A stretch of DNA of 38,545 bases. Source: Candidatus Aegiribacteria sp. (GTDB lineage Bacteria > Fermentibacterota > Fermentibacteria > Fermentibacterales > JCC-6). The stretch spans positions 1-38,545 of the forward strand of contig WTBT01000084.1 in assembly GCA_013138965.1 (NCBI GenBank), written 5' to 3'. The notes beneath the pieces are model-generated. The model saw only the letters and a program-made list of their open reading frames with translations. It was not told where the DNA came from and made no database searches. Below, in pieces: positions 1 to 8,054 of this stretch. Position 1 is the first letter of the stretch. Each line of letters opens with the position of its first letter. A program made the position numbers and the translations under genes.

Positions 1-759
1 CTCCCGGTATTACCTCTCTTTTAATCTATCCCATGAATGCATTGGTGAATGATCAACTGGACAGGCTTCGGCATCTGCTTGCAGGATCACGAATAACATT
101 CGGCCGTTACACCGGAGAAACACCTGATACTGAAAGATGAGAATGGTCTTGAAACCTGCCTGCTTTACGATCCGGCACCCGGAGGAAGCGGGTTTCTGAA
201 ACTTATCATGGAGTACTGGGAAGATATTATAGACAGGGCTGTTGATATACTCACAACATGTGAATGTGAGGTTGCCTGTTACGGATGCCTGCTGAGTTAT
301 TCGAATCAGCATTATCATGATCTGCTGGATAAGAACAGGGCTGTTGAGTTCTTCCGTGCTAACAGAAGCGGATTTGTAGTGAGTGGTGAGATACCAGCGG
401 TTATAGATTCATCTTCATCTCATCTTACCGGACAGGAGAGCAGCGCAGAGGAAAGATTTCTTTCAATGCTTGTTGAGAGTGGTTTTCCACCTCCTGATTC
501 GAATCAATACAAGATTAATCTGGGCGGTAGTTCCTATACTGTTGCGGATTATGCTTACACAGATGCGAAGGTTGCTATTTACATCGATGGGTTGAGTAAG
601 AATCTCCATGGTGACCCCGCGAATAAGGTCAGGGATAGAAGGCTGCGAGCAGTGCTTGCTGAGAAAGGGTGGAAGCCCTTGGTGATTTCCGCTCAGGGTT
701 TGAAAGATGCTGAGCAGTTCAACGCTTTCCTGGAGACAATCAGAGCCGCAATTGAATAA
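1..759 (+). pseudogene. DEAD/DEAH-box helicase with DUF1998 domain, internally deleted and frameshifted
   Basis: Two pieces of one gene family lie end to end in different frames. Bases 3-140 read as a helicase core segment (YPMNALVNDQLDRLR, then FGRYTGETP) and stop at TGA 138-140. Overlapping this, from about base 121 in another frame, the sequence reads LETCLLYDPAPGGSGF and continues to 759. That second piece is the DUF1998 C-terminus: the cysteine cluster CECEVACYGC, then LLSYSNQHYHDLLDKN, then a tail of about 130 residues with VADYAYTDAKVAIYIDG that resembles a VSR/PD-(D/E)XK-type domain. In intact relatives several hundred residues separate these parts, so the RecA-like motifs are missing. 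The 5' end lies outside the window. Such helicases occur in DNA-repair (MrfA-type) and phage-defence (DISARM-like) settings, but no partner gene is visible. An assembly join at about 110-140 is an alternative to a true deletion. Confidence 0.7.
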
Positions 760-880
760 ATATGATTTACTTAAGGTAAATAGATTGTGGAGAAAAGATA
801 AGGGAGAGATGCATGTCTGATATCAAGTTGTTCAGGATTAGCACTCCTCGATTGAAAGTTTCTCAGAAAGTTTTTGAAAG

Positions 881-906
881 AAGGGGAGGTACGAAGACCT
901 CCCCTT
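881..906 (-). terminator. Strong hairpin after the RRM gene
   Basis: A perfect 10-bp stem (AAGGGGAGGT / ACCTCCCCTT) closes a 6-base loop. Read on the minus strand it lies 27 bases past the stop codon of the RRM gene and is followed by a pyrimidine-rich stretch (CTTCTTTC). It probably terminates that gene, although the T-tract is imperfect. On the plus strand no T-run follows, so it is unlikely to serve the helicase remnant. Confidence 0.6.
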
Positions 907-917
907 ATATCACTTAG

Positions 918-932
918 CTAGAATAATTCTAG
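918..932. repeat. Short palindrome at the 3' end of the RRM gene
   Basis: CTAGAAT-A-ATTCTAG is a 7-bp perfect inverted repeat with one central base. It abuts the TAA stop (933-935) of the RRM gene, between that stop and the larger terminator-like hairpin. Its function is unknown; it may be part of the 3' processing or termination structure. Confidence 0.4.
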
Positions 933-1190
933 TTACGATCTTTGCTTGTCGTTGGCAAAATCGACTTTGAGCTGACGACCATCCATTTCCTGTCCGTCCA
1001 TTGCCTTCTGAGCTGCAACTGCGTTTTCAGTTGTATCAAAGGTTACAAAACCGAAACCTCTTGACCTTCCTGAGTCTCTTTCGGTGATGACTTTTGCCTC
1101 TTCAATAGTGCCATATTCCTCGAAAGCCTTACTAAGACTATCATCATTCGTTGCCCAGGCTAATCCTCCAACAAACAGCTTCTTACCCAT
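933..1190 (-). CDS. Small RRM-domain RNA-binding protein
   Basis: This 85-residue protein is one RNA-recognition motif. RNP2 is LFVGGL near residue 5 and RNP1 is RGFGFVTF near residue 45, followed by the usual AMDGQEMDGRQLKV helix-strand ending. It matches the single-RRM bacterial proteins (cyanobacterial Rbp and relatives) that bind RNA in the cytoplasm and are often cold- or stress-responsive. The ATG at 1190 is chosen because AGGAG lies five bases upstream and RNP2 then sits at the normal distance. A longer open frame to 1340 would translate the structured leader and is rejected. The gene is monocistronic, with a terminator-like hairpin downstream and a five-hairpin leader upstream, which suggests control at the RNA level. 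Confidence 0.9.
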   Translation of the reverse strand: MGKKLFVGGLAWATNDDSLSKAFEEYGTIEEAKVITERDSGRSRGFGFVTFDTTENAVAAQKAMDGQEMDGRQLKVDFANDKQRS

Positions 1191-1206
1191 TCGAACTCCT
1201 GTTCCC

Positions 1207-1313
1207 GGGACTTCCGTCCCTAAGTACCATGCGGCATCAATGCCGCTGTTGCCCCTAAAGCAGGGGCGTGCCAACCGGGATACGGCCCGGAACCGTGCTG
1301 TAAAACAACAGCA
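1207..1313 (-). promoter_or_regulatory. Leader of the RRM gene with five consecutive perfect hairpins
   Basis: Five perfect stem-loops are packed into 107 bases immediately upstream of the Shine-Dalgarno sequence of the RRM gene. They lie at 1296-1313 (6-bp stem), 1275-1290 (5 bp), 1251-1267 (6 bp, GCCCCT/AGGGGC), 1231-1246 (6 bp, GCGGCA/TGCCGC) and 1207-1220 (5 bp). On the transcript the last loop is GGAA, a GNRA-type tetraloop. Spacers are 4-10 bases. No coding potential is needed to explain the region. Such a leader could be a binding platform for the encoded RRM protein (autoregulation) or a thermosensor; this is inference. I do not recognise a known riboswitch fold. Confidence 0.65.
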
Positions 1314-1832
1314 ATCTGATGCGAAACAAGCTCTTTTCACTTGTGCGATGATAGTTTTGGAATTAACGAGGAAGATGAGTTAGAGACTACGTAAATCCTT
1401 CTAAACACTGCAATCAATTAAAAATATCTATCTTTCACATTACAACAGTAATATACAATTTAGTTTCTTATATGCAAGTCCTTAGAAAGTCCGGAATTGT
1501 AAAGCCGATGCTAAGGGGTGAATAAGCATAAATGCATTCTGGACAAATCAGGATTATTAGAGACTTTTTCGTGGCCTATGAATTGTATCTGAGGATTAGG
1601 AATCATCATATGCTTGGAATGGCTAAGCAGGAACCATGAAGAGACTGTATCCTACTGCAGATACAACGCCAAGCATGGATGATTATTTCAGTATGAGTTC
1701 TATCTCACCGGGTGGTTCGGGTGTGTTTGGTATGAGTGGGGTTGAACTTCCCTTTGATGAGTGTATAAAATAGTATAGCTGAAAGGTTGTGGAAGTTAAA
1801 ATTTCGAGAACATCTTTCAGGGACGGTGAGGA
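1314..1832. other. Intergenic region, no secure gene
   Basis: About 500 bases separate the RRM leader from the aldehyde dehydrogenase. The RRM promoter should lie at 1314-1420, but I find no convincing -35/-10 pair. A possible small ORF on the plus strand (1636-1773, 45 residues, starting MKRLYPTADTTPSMDDYF and rich in Gly, Ser and Met) has only a weak Shine-Dalgarno (CAGGA), so it is doubtful. An inverted repeat CCTTAG (1480-1485) / CTAAGG (1511-1516) is also present. Confidence 0.3.
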
Positions 1833-3212
1833 ATGCTTCAATCGATAAATCCTTTTACGGGTAAAGTCATCCGATCATGGAATGGGCACACTCCGGACGA
1901 AATCGAGAATACCATTGATAAGGCCGCCAGGGCTTTCAGGGTCTGGCGCGATACCGGGATGGACAAACGCGCCGACAGACTGAGGAACCTGGCTTATCTG
2001 CTTGAATCCGGGAAGCACCGGCTGGCAGTGGAGATGGCTTCGGAAATGGGCAAGCCTGTGGCTCAGGGGCGGTCCGAAATTGAGAAATGCGCATGGGTCT
2101 GCAGGTACTATGCGGAAAACGGTTCCGGCATTATTGCGAAGAAGACCAGGGAAACCGACGCGGATAAGTGCTATCTCTGTTATCAACCCCTCGGAGTCAT
2201 CTTCGCCATTATGCCGTGGAACTTCCCGTTCTGGCAGTTTTTCAGGTTCGCGGCGCCTGCCGTGATGGCGGGAAACACATTCATTCTCAAACATTCCCCG
2301 AACGTTACCGGATGTGCTCTGAGTATCCAGGAGCTGTTCAGGGAAGCAGGCTTTCTGGATGGCCTGGCAGGACTTATTCTCACTCCTGCGGAAGAGGTTC
2401 CCGAAGTATCCCGCAGGATAATTACTGACGAAAGGGTAAAGGCAGTCACGCTTACCGGGAGCGGAAGGGCAGGTGAGGCAGTCGCCTCGGAGGCGGGATC
2501 TGCCATAAAGAAGTGTGTGCTGGAACTTGGCGGGAGTGATCCGGCGATAATTCTGGAAGATGCGGATCTTAAGCATGCAGCCGCTGAAACGGCGTTTTCC
2601 AGGCTCATCAATACAGGGCAGAACTGCATCGCGTCCAAGAGGTTCATTGTGGTTGAAAGCGTTTTCGAAGAATTTCTTGAATTGCTTACGAATGAGATGG
2701 AAGCCAGTAGGATGGGCGATCCAATGGATATGGAAGTTGATCTGGGGCCCATGGCAAGGTACGATCTTCGTGACAGCATTCACAGGCAGGTCATGGAAAG
2801 TATTGAGCTGGGAGCTGAACTGATCATGGGAGGCAGTATACCGGAACATCCGGGAGCTTTCTATCCGCCTGCAGTACTCACGGGCTGCAGAAGGGGAATG
2901 CCCGTTTTTGATGAGGAAACCTTCGGGCCTGTCGCGGCAGTCTGTTCTGTAAAAAATGAGGGAGAAGCTGTCAGACTTGCGAACGATACTCCTTACGGCC
3001 TCGGAGCATCAGTATACACCCGTGACACTCGCAGAGGAGAGAAGATAGCTCTTGAGCTTAACGCGGGAGCCTGCTTTGTGAACACATTTGTCCGGTCTGA
3101 TCCCAGGCTGCCCTTCGGTGGAATCGGTCTTTCAGGTTTCGGCAGAGAACTGTCCCGTAACGGGATGCTTGAATTCATGAACTGCAAAACGGTTTACATC
3201 ATGAATGGATGA
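1833..3212 (+). CDS. NAD(P)-dependent aldehyde dehydrogenase, succinate-semialdehyde dehydrogenase-like
   Basis: This 459-residue protein has the complete aldehyde dehydrogenase core. The oxyanion Asn lies in PWNFPFW (N130), the cofactor-loop segment is LTGSGRAGEAV (about 207-217), the general base is E231 in LELGGSDP, and the catalytic cysteine is C265 in NTGQNCIASKR. FDEETFGPV appears near the end. The LELGGSDP wording and the absence of a long N-terminal extension fit the Sad/YneI-GabD1 branch, which oxidises succinate semialdehyde and similar small aldehydes to acids. The exact substrate cannot be read from sequence. The ATG at 1833 follows GGTGAGG by three bases. The gene stands alone, with unrelated neighbours on both sides, so context does not refine the role. 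Confidence 0.85.
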   Translation: MLQSINPFTGKVIRSWNGHTPDEIENTIDKAARAFRVWRDTGMDKRADRLRNLAYLLESGKHRLAVEMASEMGKPVAQGRSEIEKCAWVCRYYAENGSGIIAKKTRETDADKCYLCYQPLGVIFAIMPWNFPFWQFFRFAAPAVMAGNTFILKHSPNVTGCALSIQELFREAGFLDGLAGLILTPAEEVPEVSRRIITDERVKAVTLTGSGRAGEAVASEAGSAIKKCVLELGGSDPAIILEDADLKHAAAETAFSRLINTGQNCIASKRFIVVESVFEEFLELLTNEMEASRMGDPMDMEVDLGPMARYDLRDSIHRQVMESIELGAELIMGGSIPEHPGAFYPPAVLTGCRRGMPVFDEETFGPVAAVCSVKNEGEAVRLANDTPYGLGASVYTRDTRRGEKIALELNAGACFVNTFVRSDPRLPFGGIGLSGFGRELSRNGMLEFMNCKTVYIMNG

Positions 3213-3258
3213 TGGCTGCTGAAAGAGGATATACGGTCAAACAAGTTGAAGAAGTGCG

Positions 3259-4389
3259 CTATGTCGTCCCCAGTGTGCGATGGTAGACACGTATTCTCCG
3301 GTGGAGACGTTTTTCGTATAATTTCCACATGGCCTGGATCTTTTTGTTGTCTTCCAGCTCATGGTTGCTTTCAGCGAATTCCATTTTCCTTTTGAAAGCG
3401 CTTTTTCCGATTTCGTAGGTCATGAGAGCATCCACGCCTTTTCCCTGGTATTCCGGAAGGATGCCGGCAAGGTAGAAATCAAGGATTTTACTCCTTTTCA
3501 TATCCCTCAGAATATGGATGAAACCGAACGGGAAAAGTCTGCCCTTTGCCTTCTGAAACGCCTTTGACAGATTGGGCATGGCAATAATAAATCCAACAAG
3601 CCTGTCTCCGTCAACAGCGAGCTTGATGAACTCCGGATCCACCTGTCCCAGATAGGCTTTCAGGTAGTAATCAATTTCCTCATCATCCAACAGAGTTGTG
3701 CCGTACAGCTCTTTGTAGGACTTGTTCAGAACGTCGAAAAGCTGGTATCCCCATTTCTTCGAGAGGGCTTTTGTAGACTTCTCATTGAATACCTTTACGC
3801 TGCTTCTTTTCTTTATCAGGGCTGTCAGGCGTTCAACCTTCTCAGGGAGGGCTTCAGGTACGGTTATCTTGAATTCAACGTAGTCCACTTCTTTCACATA
3901 GCCTCTTGATGTTACCAGATCGTTGTACCATGAGGGATTGTAACTGCCTGATATTGTAGGCAGCTCATCGAACCCTTCAACGAGAAATCCCGTCATATCG
4001 TTGTCGGTGAAACCCATTGGTCCTGAGACTTCGGTCATGCCCTTCTCAGTGAGCCAGTTTTCCGCAGTGTCGAGGAGCGCGTTTGCCGTTTCCCGGTTAT
4101 CCTCGCATTCGAACCATCCGAACCTTCCGCAGTTCCTGCCAAGTTTTTCAACGTATCTCGTGTTTATGATGGCTGAAATGCGGCCGACTGGTCTGCCATC
4201 ACGCCAGGCAAGAAAGAACTCGGTATTACAGTACCTGTAGGCCGGGTTCTTCTCTGGATTGAACTGAGCCTTCTCCTGAGAGATAAGAGGTGGGATCCAG
4301 AGGGGATCATCACGGTAAAGCATGAAGGGCAGTTTGATGAACTGTTTCAACTCGCTTTTTGTTTTAACGGGTTTAATCACTGCAGACAT
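3259..4389 (-). CDS. GNAT-fold acetyltransferase-like protein (YghO-type)
   Basis: This 376-residue cytoplasmic protein resembles the large YghO-like group of GNAT-related proteins. Typical features are the N-terminal FIKLPFMLYRDDPLWIPPL, the central GPMGFTDNDMTGFLVEGFDE, and YNPSWYNDLVTSRGY. A GNAT-like half (about 240-340) contains LVGFIIAMPNLSKAF and the acetyl-CoA-loop-like segment LPEYQGKGVDALMTYE. The substrate is unknown for the family. The ATG at 4389 is preceded by AAGGAG seven bases upstream. It converges with the aldehyde dehydrogenase, with a 46-base gap and no obvious terminator. Confidence 0.75.
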   Translation of the reverse strand: MSAVIKPVKTKSELKQFIKLPFMLYRDDPLWIPPLISQEKAQFNPEKNPAYRYCNTEFFLAWRDGRPVGRISAIINTRYVEKLGRNCGRFGWFECEDNRETANALLDTAENWLTEKGMTEVSGPMGFTDNDMTGFLVEGFDELPTISGSYNPSWYNDLVTSRGYVKEVDYVEFKITVPEALPEKVERLTALIKKRSSVKVFNEKSTKALSKKWGYQLFDVLNKSYKELYGTTLLDDEEIDYYLKAYLGQVDPEFIKLAVDGDRLVGFIIAMPNLSKAFQKAKGRLFPFGFIHILRDMKRSKILDFYLAGILPEYQGKGVDALMTYEIGKSAFKRKMEFAESNHELEDNKKIQAMWKLYEKRLHRRIRVYHRTLGTT

Positions 4390-4410
4390 AGAAGCTCCTT
4401 ATTGGTTCTG

Positions 4411-4785
4411 GTATCAGATGAATCTAATCTCAACAAGTCCAGGGTCAAATATCCTGATATTTTGGAACTATCCGACCTGTATGAACTATCGTTCAGCGAA
4501 GTTCAATAGAAGTCAGAATGGATTGATTCCTCCGACCCTTGGTATGCAGGTCTGTTACCTGTGGCTGCCGCTTCAGCTTCAGATCAGTTCAGCAATCAAG
4601 CCGATACAGATGATGACACCTCCCGTTTCCAATAAGACTGATGAACTCCTTTTGAGGAACTCTCCCAATCCGGATACGTTGATAAATTCCGTGGCAGCAA
4701 CAGGAATTCAGGCTGTACTTCGTGCGGTTCCTGGAGCGTCTGCGGAGGAGGATGCAGGTATCTCCAGGTTATACCTGTCCGCTGA
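4411..4785 (+). pseudogene. Decayed gene remnant ending in a SPASM-like cysteine motif
   Basis: One plus-strand frame reads protein-like throughout but is interrupted by stops at 4507-4509, 4633-4635, 4639-4641 and 4642-4644. The last segment (4645-4785) contains CTSCGSWSVCGGGC (cysteine codons at 4714, 4723, 4741 and 4753), which is exactly the Cx2Cx5Cx3C spacing of the SPASM iron-sulfur domain of radical-SAM maturases. Earlier segments read KYPDILELSDLYELSFSEVQ and WIDSSDPWYAGLLPVAAA. No radical-SAM CxxxCxxC core remains. I infer the 3' end of a dead radical-SAM/SPASM gene. A longer ORF in another frame (4322-4852) has no recognisable content and overlaps the acetyltransferase gene. Confidence 0.35.
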
Positions 4786-4857
4786 TACATCTGTTAGGTT
4801 CAACATCCGGCAGCAGTACAGTTGCTCAGCTGAATTAACCGTAGAAATTTGAGAGTC

Positions 4858-6330
4858 ATGAACAAGTACCGCAGAGTAATTACTGAGAATCCCCGGTTAG
4901 TGTATCTCATTGTATTTATTGCGGGTATTACACTGCGGCTGATCCATATCGGATCGAAAAGCCTCTGGGTTGATGAAGCCTATGCAGCCGGGCTCATGGA
5001 TTTGAATCCTGTCGATCTGGTGAAGATGTCCATAGCAGGTTCCCCACATCCACCACTTGCTTTTCTGCTGCTGAAAATATCCACAGTTGTTTTCGGGCAG
5101 AGTGAAGCCGGTCTTCGTATGCTTGCTGCCTTTGCTTCCGCTCTTGCCGCTATTCCGCTCATGTGTTTCATTGCACGAAGAATCAGTTTCAGATCGGCTT
5201 TCTGGGCTGGTCTGATATGGTCGGTTTCTCCATATGCGGTTTCGTTAGGGCAGGAAGCATGGCTGTACGGAGTAATATCCTTCCTCGGATTCCTTTTCAT
5301 CGATGTCGCGGACAGAGCATGGAACGGAAGCAGGAAGGCGCTCTATTCCGTTGTGCCAGTAGCTCTGATCGGTATGCTTGTGCAGCATATGTTCGGTCTA
5401 TTCGTTGCCGCAGGATTTGCACTGTACTTCACCGTTCCGCGAAAGCAGCGGCTTCCTCTCAGACAGCTTGCTCTGGTATCAGTCATTTTTATTGTTCTCT
5501 TCGCGCCATTTGCTGTTTTGATGCTGAAGCAGGCCGCCTTCAGGGTTGAGAGAATGAGCAGGGCCGCTATGGATATGGCCGCCGTCTACAGGTACCGTTT
5601 CCTGATAAGAGTTCCTACGGTCTTCGTCAGGCTCATTCCGGGCGGACTGCTACTGGAAGCTGGTCATGAAATGATCCGTGACAAGAAGCAAATAATTTTC
5701 TGGCTCGTTTTCGGTGCGGGAAACCTATTTTTGCTTCTGAATCTATTTCTGAGGAATCTGCTGAACAGAAAATTCAGAATATGGCTGTTCCTTCTCTTTT
5801 CAGTTCCTTTTCTGATCTTCGTAAAGGAAGACCCGACAGTAAGGCATCTGACCATTCTCTGGATACCGTTTGGTTTTGCGGTTGCCGCGGCATCACAGAG
5901 GTGGAAACCTGCCGGCCTCGTCATACTTGCTGCAGCTGCGGTCATGCTGCTTCCGTACTACAATATCAGCAGCTTCCCTTACCACAGGTCCGACTGGAGA
6001 GGCGCTGCTGTATATGTTGAAGAAAGATTCTCGGGCGATGAAAGCATCCTTGTTCTTGGAGGACAATCAGGAGGCCTTGCGTGGGATTACTACTCATCCG
6101 GCATCTTTTCAAGAACCGCCCTTGGCGGTGAAGATCCCTACACCGAGCATCTCGTTCCGGGAAGAAGTATCCACTCCGCTGTAGACAGTCTCATGAACCT
6201 GCACGATTCCATCTGGGTAGTCAACGATTTCTGGGGGGGGGCCAGAACATCGGATATAATCAAAGGTTACAGCGTTCTTTCTGAGATCTGGATCAGCCCT
6301 TCGATGGAAGTAGTCCATATTTCGAAATAG
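4858..6330 (+). CDS. Polytopic glycosyltransferase, GT39/ArnT-like (GT-C fold)
   Basis: The protein (490 residues from the ATG at 4858) has about ten hydrophobic segments. The first periplasmic loop after the first membrane segment carries GSKSLWVDEAYAAG, the acidic Asp-Glu signature of GT-C enzymes that take sugar from a polyprenyl-phosphate donor. SPHPPLAFLLLK follows, also typical of the PMT/ArnT superfamily. The C-terminal 130 residues are soluble (DWRGAAVYVEERFSGDESILVL). The acceptor is unknown; lipid, protein or cell-wall glycan are all possible. An upstream TTG at 4849 would add three residues. Neither start has a strong ribosome site, so the start is uncertain. A run of eight G residues at 6234-6241 is a possible sequencing-error spot, but the frame stays open through it. 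Confidence 0.7.
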   Translation: MNKYRRVITENPRLVYLIVFIAGITLRLIHIGSKSLWVDEAYAAGLMDLNPVDLVKMSIAGSPHPPLAFLLLKISTVVFGQSEAGLRMLAAFASALAAIPLMCFIARRISFRSAFWAGLIWSVSPYAVSLGQEAWLYGVISFLGFLFIDVADRAWNGSRKALYSVVPVALIGMLVQHMFGLFVAAGFALYFTVPRKQRLPLRQLALVSVIFIVLFAPFAVLMLKQAAFRVERMSRAAMDMAAVYRYRFLIRVPTVFVRLIPGGLLLEAGHEMIRDKKQIIFWLVFGAGNLFLLLNLFLRNLLNRKFRIWLFLLFSVPFLIFVKEDPTVRHLTILWIPFGFAVAAASQRWKPAGLVILAAAAVMLLPYYNISSFPYHRSDWRGAAVYVEERFSGDESILVLGGQSGGLAWDYYSSGIFSRTALGGEDPYTEHLVPGRSIHSAVDSLMNLHDSIWVVNDFWGGARTSDIIKGYSVLSEIWISPSMEVVHISK

Positions 6331-6344
6331 GCATTCGAAGGAAA

Positions 6345-6653
6345 TTACTCCCTGACATGCTCAAGCCCTTTTGAGACAAGATCTCTTACATGGTCATCAT
6401 CCAGACTGTAGAATACATGCCTCCCTTTTTTGCGGCCTCTGACAAGTCTGGCTGTTCGGAGGGATCTGAGCTGATGGGAAACTGCGGAAACACTTACATC
6501 CGTCTGCTCTGCCAGTTCACAAACGCATTTCTCACCGGAAAACATCGATATCAGAAGAAACAGCCTGGTCGGATCAGCCATTTGATGAAAGAGCTCGGTC
6601 AGATTTTTTATTTCGTCGTGGTCAGCACGTAAACCTTCTTCCGGAACAGCCAT
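6345..6653 (-). CDS. ArsR/SmtB-family metal-responsive repressor
   Basis: This 102-residue winged-helix regulator has a dimer-interface metal site that matches SmtB/CzrA exactly in spacing: D86-x-H88, then H99 eleven residues later and E102 three after that. This is the alpha-5 zinc site. It also has CVC (C43, C45) just before the recognition helix, the alpha-3 cysteine motif of CadC/ArsR-type sensors for soft metals. The recognition helix is VSVSAVSHQLRSLRTARL. It should repress in apo form and release DNA on binding Zn(II), or possibly Cd/Pb. Its ATG directly follows the TAG stop of the upstream permease, with AGGAGG just upstream, so the two genes are cotranscribed and the operon is probably self-regulated through 7909-7934. 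Confidence 0.88.
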   Translation of the reverse strand: MAVPEEGLRADHDEIKNLTELFHQMADPTRLFLLISMFSGEKCVCELAEQTDVSVSAVSHQLRSLRTARLVRGRKKGRHVFYSLDDDHVRDLVSKGLEHVRE

Positions 6654-7892
6654 CTATTCCTCCTTTGCATCGTAGCCGAGTTCCCTGATTACATGGAGAG
6701 CCTTGCTCCTGTCAAATTTGTGATTTCCATCCAGAGCTACAACGACGGTGTTGTTCACAGCCGATGCGGATACATCAAGTATACCTGGAAGTTCCTTTAA
6801 AGCACTACTGATTACAATTTCGCACTTCGAGCAGTGTATGCCGTCAACATTGAACTTCAGTGTTTTTTCTGACTCACTTTTTCCAGAGGATTTCAGCCTG
6901 CGGCTAAGAAAACCTTTGACAGTGAACCAGGCCATTCCCACTATCATGAGTACTCCTGCAGCGCCGCTGAGTAACCCCGTAATTGAATCCATGCCGTGCC
7001 CGGAATGGTATGGCTGGCTTACCGATACACTCAGGGAGTTAAGGATTCCTCCAGCTGCGAGACTGATAACTATTACAGTTAATATGTAAACTAGAAAGAC
7101 CCTCGTTCCAAGGGATTTTCGAACTGCGCCCATGGTTGCGGCATTCGTGGCTGGGCCGGCCATGAGGAATACCAGTGCGCTGCCCACGGGGAATCCGGCG
7201 TATATGAGCCCCGCTGCGATAGGTATAGATGAGACGGAGCAAACGTAGAGTGGAATTCCGATAGCAAGTGCGGCCAGCAGCCCCAGCGGACCTTCGAGAA
7301 TCGTATACTGCGACAGCTGCCCGGGTTCAAGGATGGTTGTTATAAGCGCGGATATCAGTATTCCGAAGGCTATCCAAGCGTAGATATCCCTGAAAAGGCC
7401 ATTGAAGGAGTAGTTCCATATCCGTCCGGGAAGCGAACCGGATTCAATATTGGCACATGCTGGTGCTGTTTTCTGATTATCCATGCCATTGCCGATCCTG
7501 TCGGCTATAGTTCCTCCCAGAATACCGGCAACGAAGGCGGCGACTACCTTCGCAATTGCAATTGGCCATCCGAGTATCGCCCATGTCACAGCTATGGAAT
7601 CGACTCCGGTCTGGGGAGTGCTTATAAGGAATGACGTAACAGCACCCCTGGAGGCTCCGTCCCTTCGAAGGCCCAGTGCTGCAGGCAATACACCGCAGGA
7701 GCATAGCGGCAGGGGCACACCCACAAGAGCAGCCTTGGCGCTGCTTTTAAATCCCGGTTTTCCCAGGTGAGACAGCATCTTGTCTTTCTTTACGAAAACA
7801 TGCAGCAATCCGGCAAGAAGCAGCCCGAGAATGAGTGATGGCGCAAGGGCTGTAATAGTACTCCATACCGATTGGATAAATTCAAGTGTCAT
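6654..7892 (-). CDS. Heavy-metal efflux permease (SO_0444/ArsP-type) fused to an HMA domain
   Basis: This 412-residue inner-membrane protein has two halves. Residues 1-335 form a DUF318/PF03773-type permease with the motif VPLPLCSCGVLPAALGLRR, then STPQTGVDS and the repeated-half motif YVCSVSSIPIAAGLIYAG with GPATNAATMG. These are typical of SO_0444-like copper/zinc export permeases. Residues 345-410 form a heavy-metal-associated domain with GIHCSKCE (CxxC) and IRELGYDA. The HMA tail would collect metal in the cytoplasm and pass it to the permease. The pairing with an SmtB-type repressor argues for zinc or another soft divalent metal; this is inference. The ATG at 7892 gives a compact N-terminal membrane start, and a consensus promoter with an overlapping operator lies upstream. 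Confidence 0.85.
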   Translation of the reverse strand: MTLEFIQSVWSTITALAPSLILGLLLAGLLHVFVKKDKMLSHLGKPGFKSSAKAALVGVPLPLCSCGVLPAALGLRRDGASRGAVTSFLISTPQTGVDSIAVTWAILGWPIAIAKVVAAFVAGILGGTIADRIGNGMDNQKTAPACANIESGSLPGRIWNYSFNGLFRDIYAWIAFGILISALITTILEPGQLSQYTILEGPLGLLAALAIGIPLYVCSVSSIPIAAGLIYAGFPVGSALVFLMAGPATNAATMGAVRKSLGTRVFLVYILTVIVISLAAGGILNSLSVSVSQPYHSGHGMDSITGLLSGAAGVLMIVGMAWFTVKGFLSRRLKSSGKSESEKTLKFNVDGIHCSKCEIVISSALKELPGILDVSASAVNNTVVVALDGNHKFDRSKALHVIRELGYDAKEE

Positions 7893-7908
7893 TGGTACCT
7901 CTTAGTTT

Positions 7909-7934
7909 GTTGAACATTTGATCAATCGCTCAAC
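7909..7934 (-). promoter_or_regulatory. Probable ArsR/SmtB operator
   Basis: This is a 26-bp imperfect inverted repeat with abutting 13-base halves; 10 of 13 positions match, and the outer arms are GTTGA/TCAAC. It lies between the -10 box and the permease start codon, covering the expected transcription start. Length and AT-rich inner sequence resemble known SmtB-family operators. The metal-free repressor encoded downstream in the same operon probably binds here. Confidence 0.65.
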
Positions 7935-7935
7935 T

Positions 7936-7963
7936 ATTATATTAATGAAAAGCAATATGTCAA
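7936..7963 (-). promoter_or_regulatory. Consensus sigma-70 promoter of the metal-efflux operon
   Basis: On the minus strand TTGACA (7958-7963) and TATAAT (7936-7941) both match consensus, separated by 16 bases. The operator 7909-7934 follows immediately. A promoter this strong is expected when expression is held off by a repressor. Confidence 0.75.
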
Positions 7964-8054
7964 CATTAAGGCGGATATTTTTCTATCGGAGCCTGCTGCG
8001 TATTCCGCAAGCCGGTTGTCTTATATCTGACTATACAACACCTGCACCGACCCC

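Noticed and set aside
1191-1340. N-terminal extension of the RRM protein to an upstream ATG at 1340
   Set aside because: It would translate the five-hairpin leader into a Cys/Arg-rich peptide; AGGAG and a family-typical start support 1190.
1875-2849. 324-codon open frame on the minus strand
   Set aside because: Lies wholly antisense to the aldehyde dehydrogenase, has no family motifs and composition of a shadow frame.
4322-4852. 176-codon plus-strand frame between the acetyltransferase and the glycosyltransferase
   Set aside because: It overlaps the acetyltransferase gene, lacks a ribosome site and family motifs; another frame of the same stretch carries the SPASM-type cysteines.
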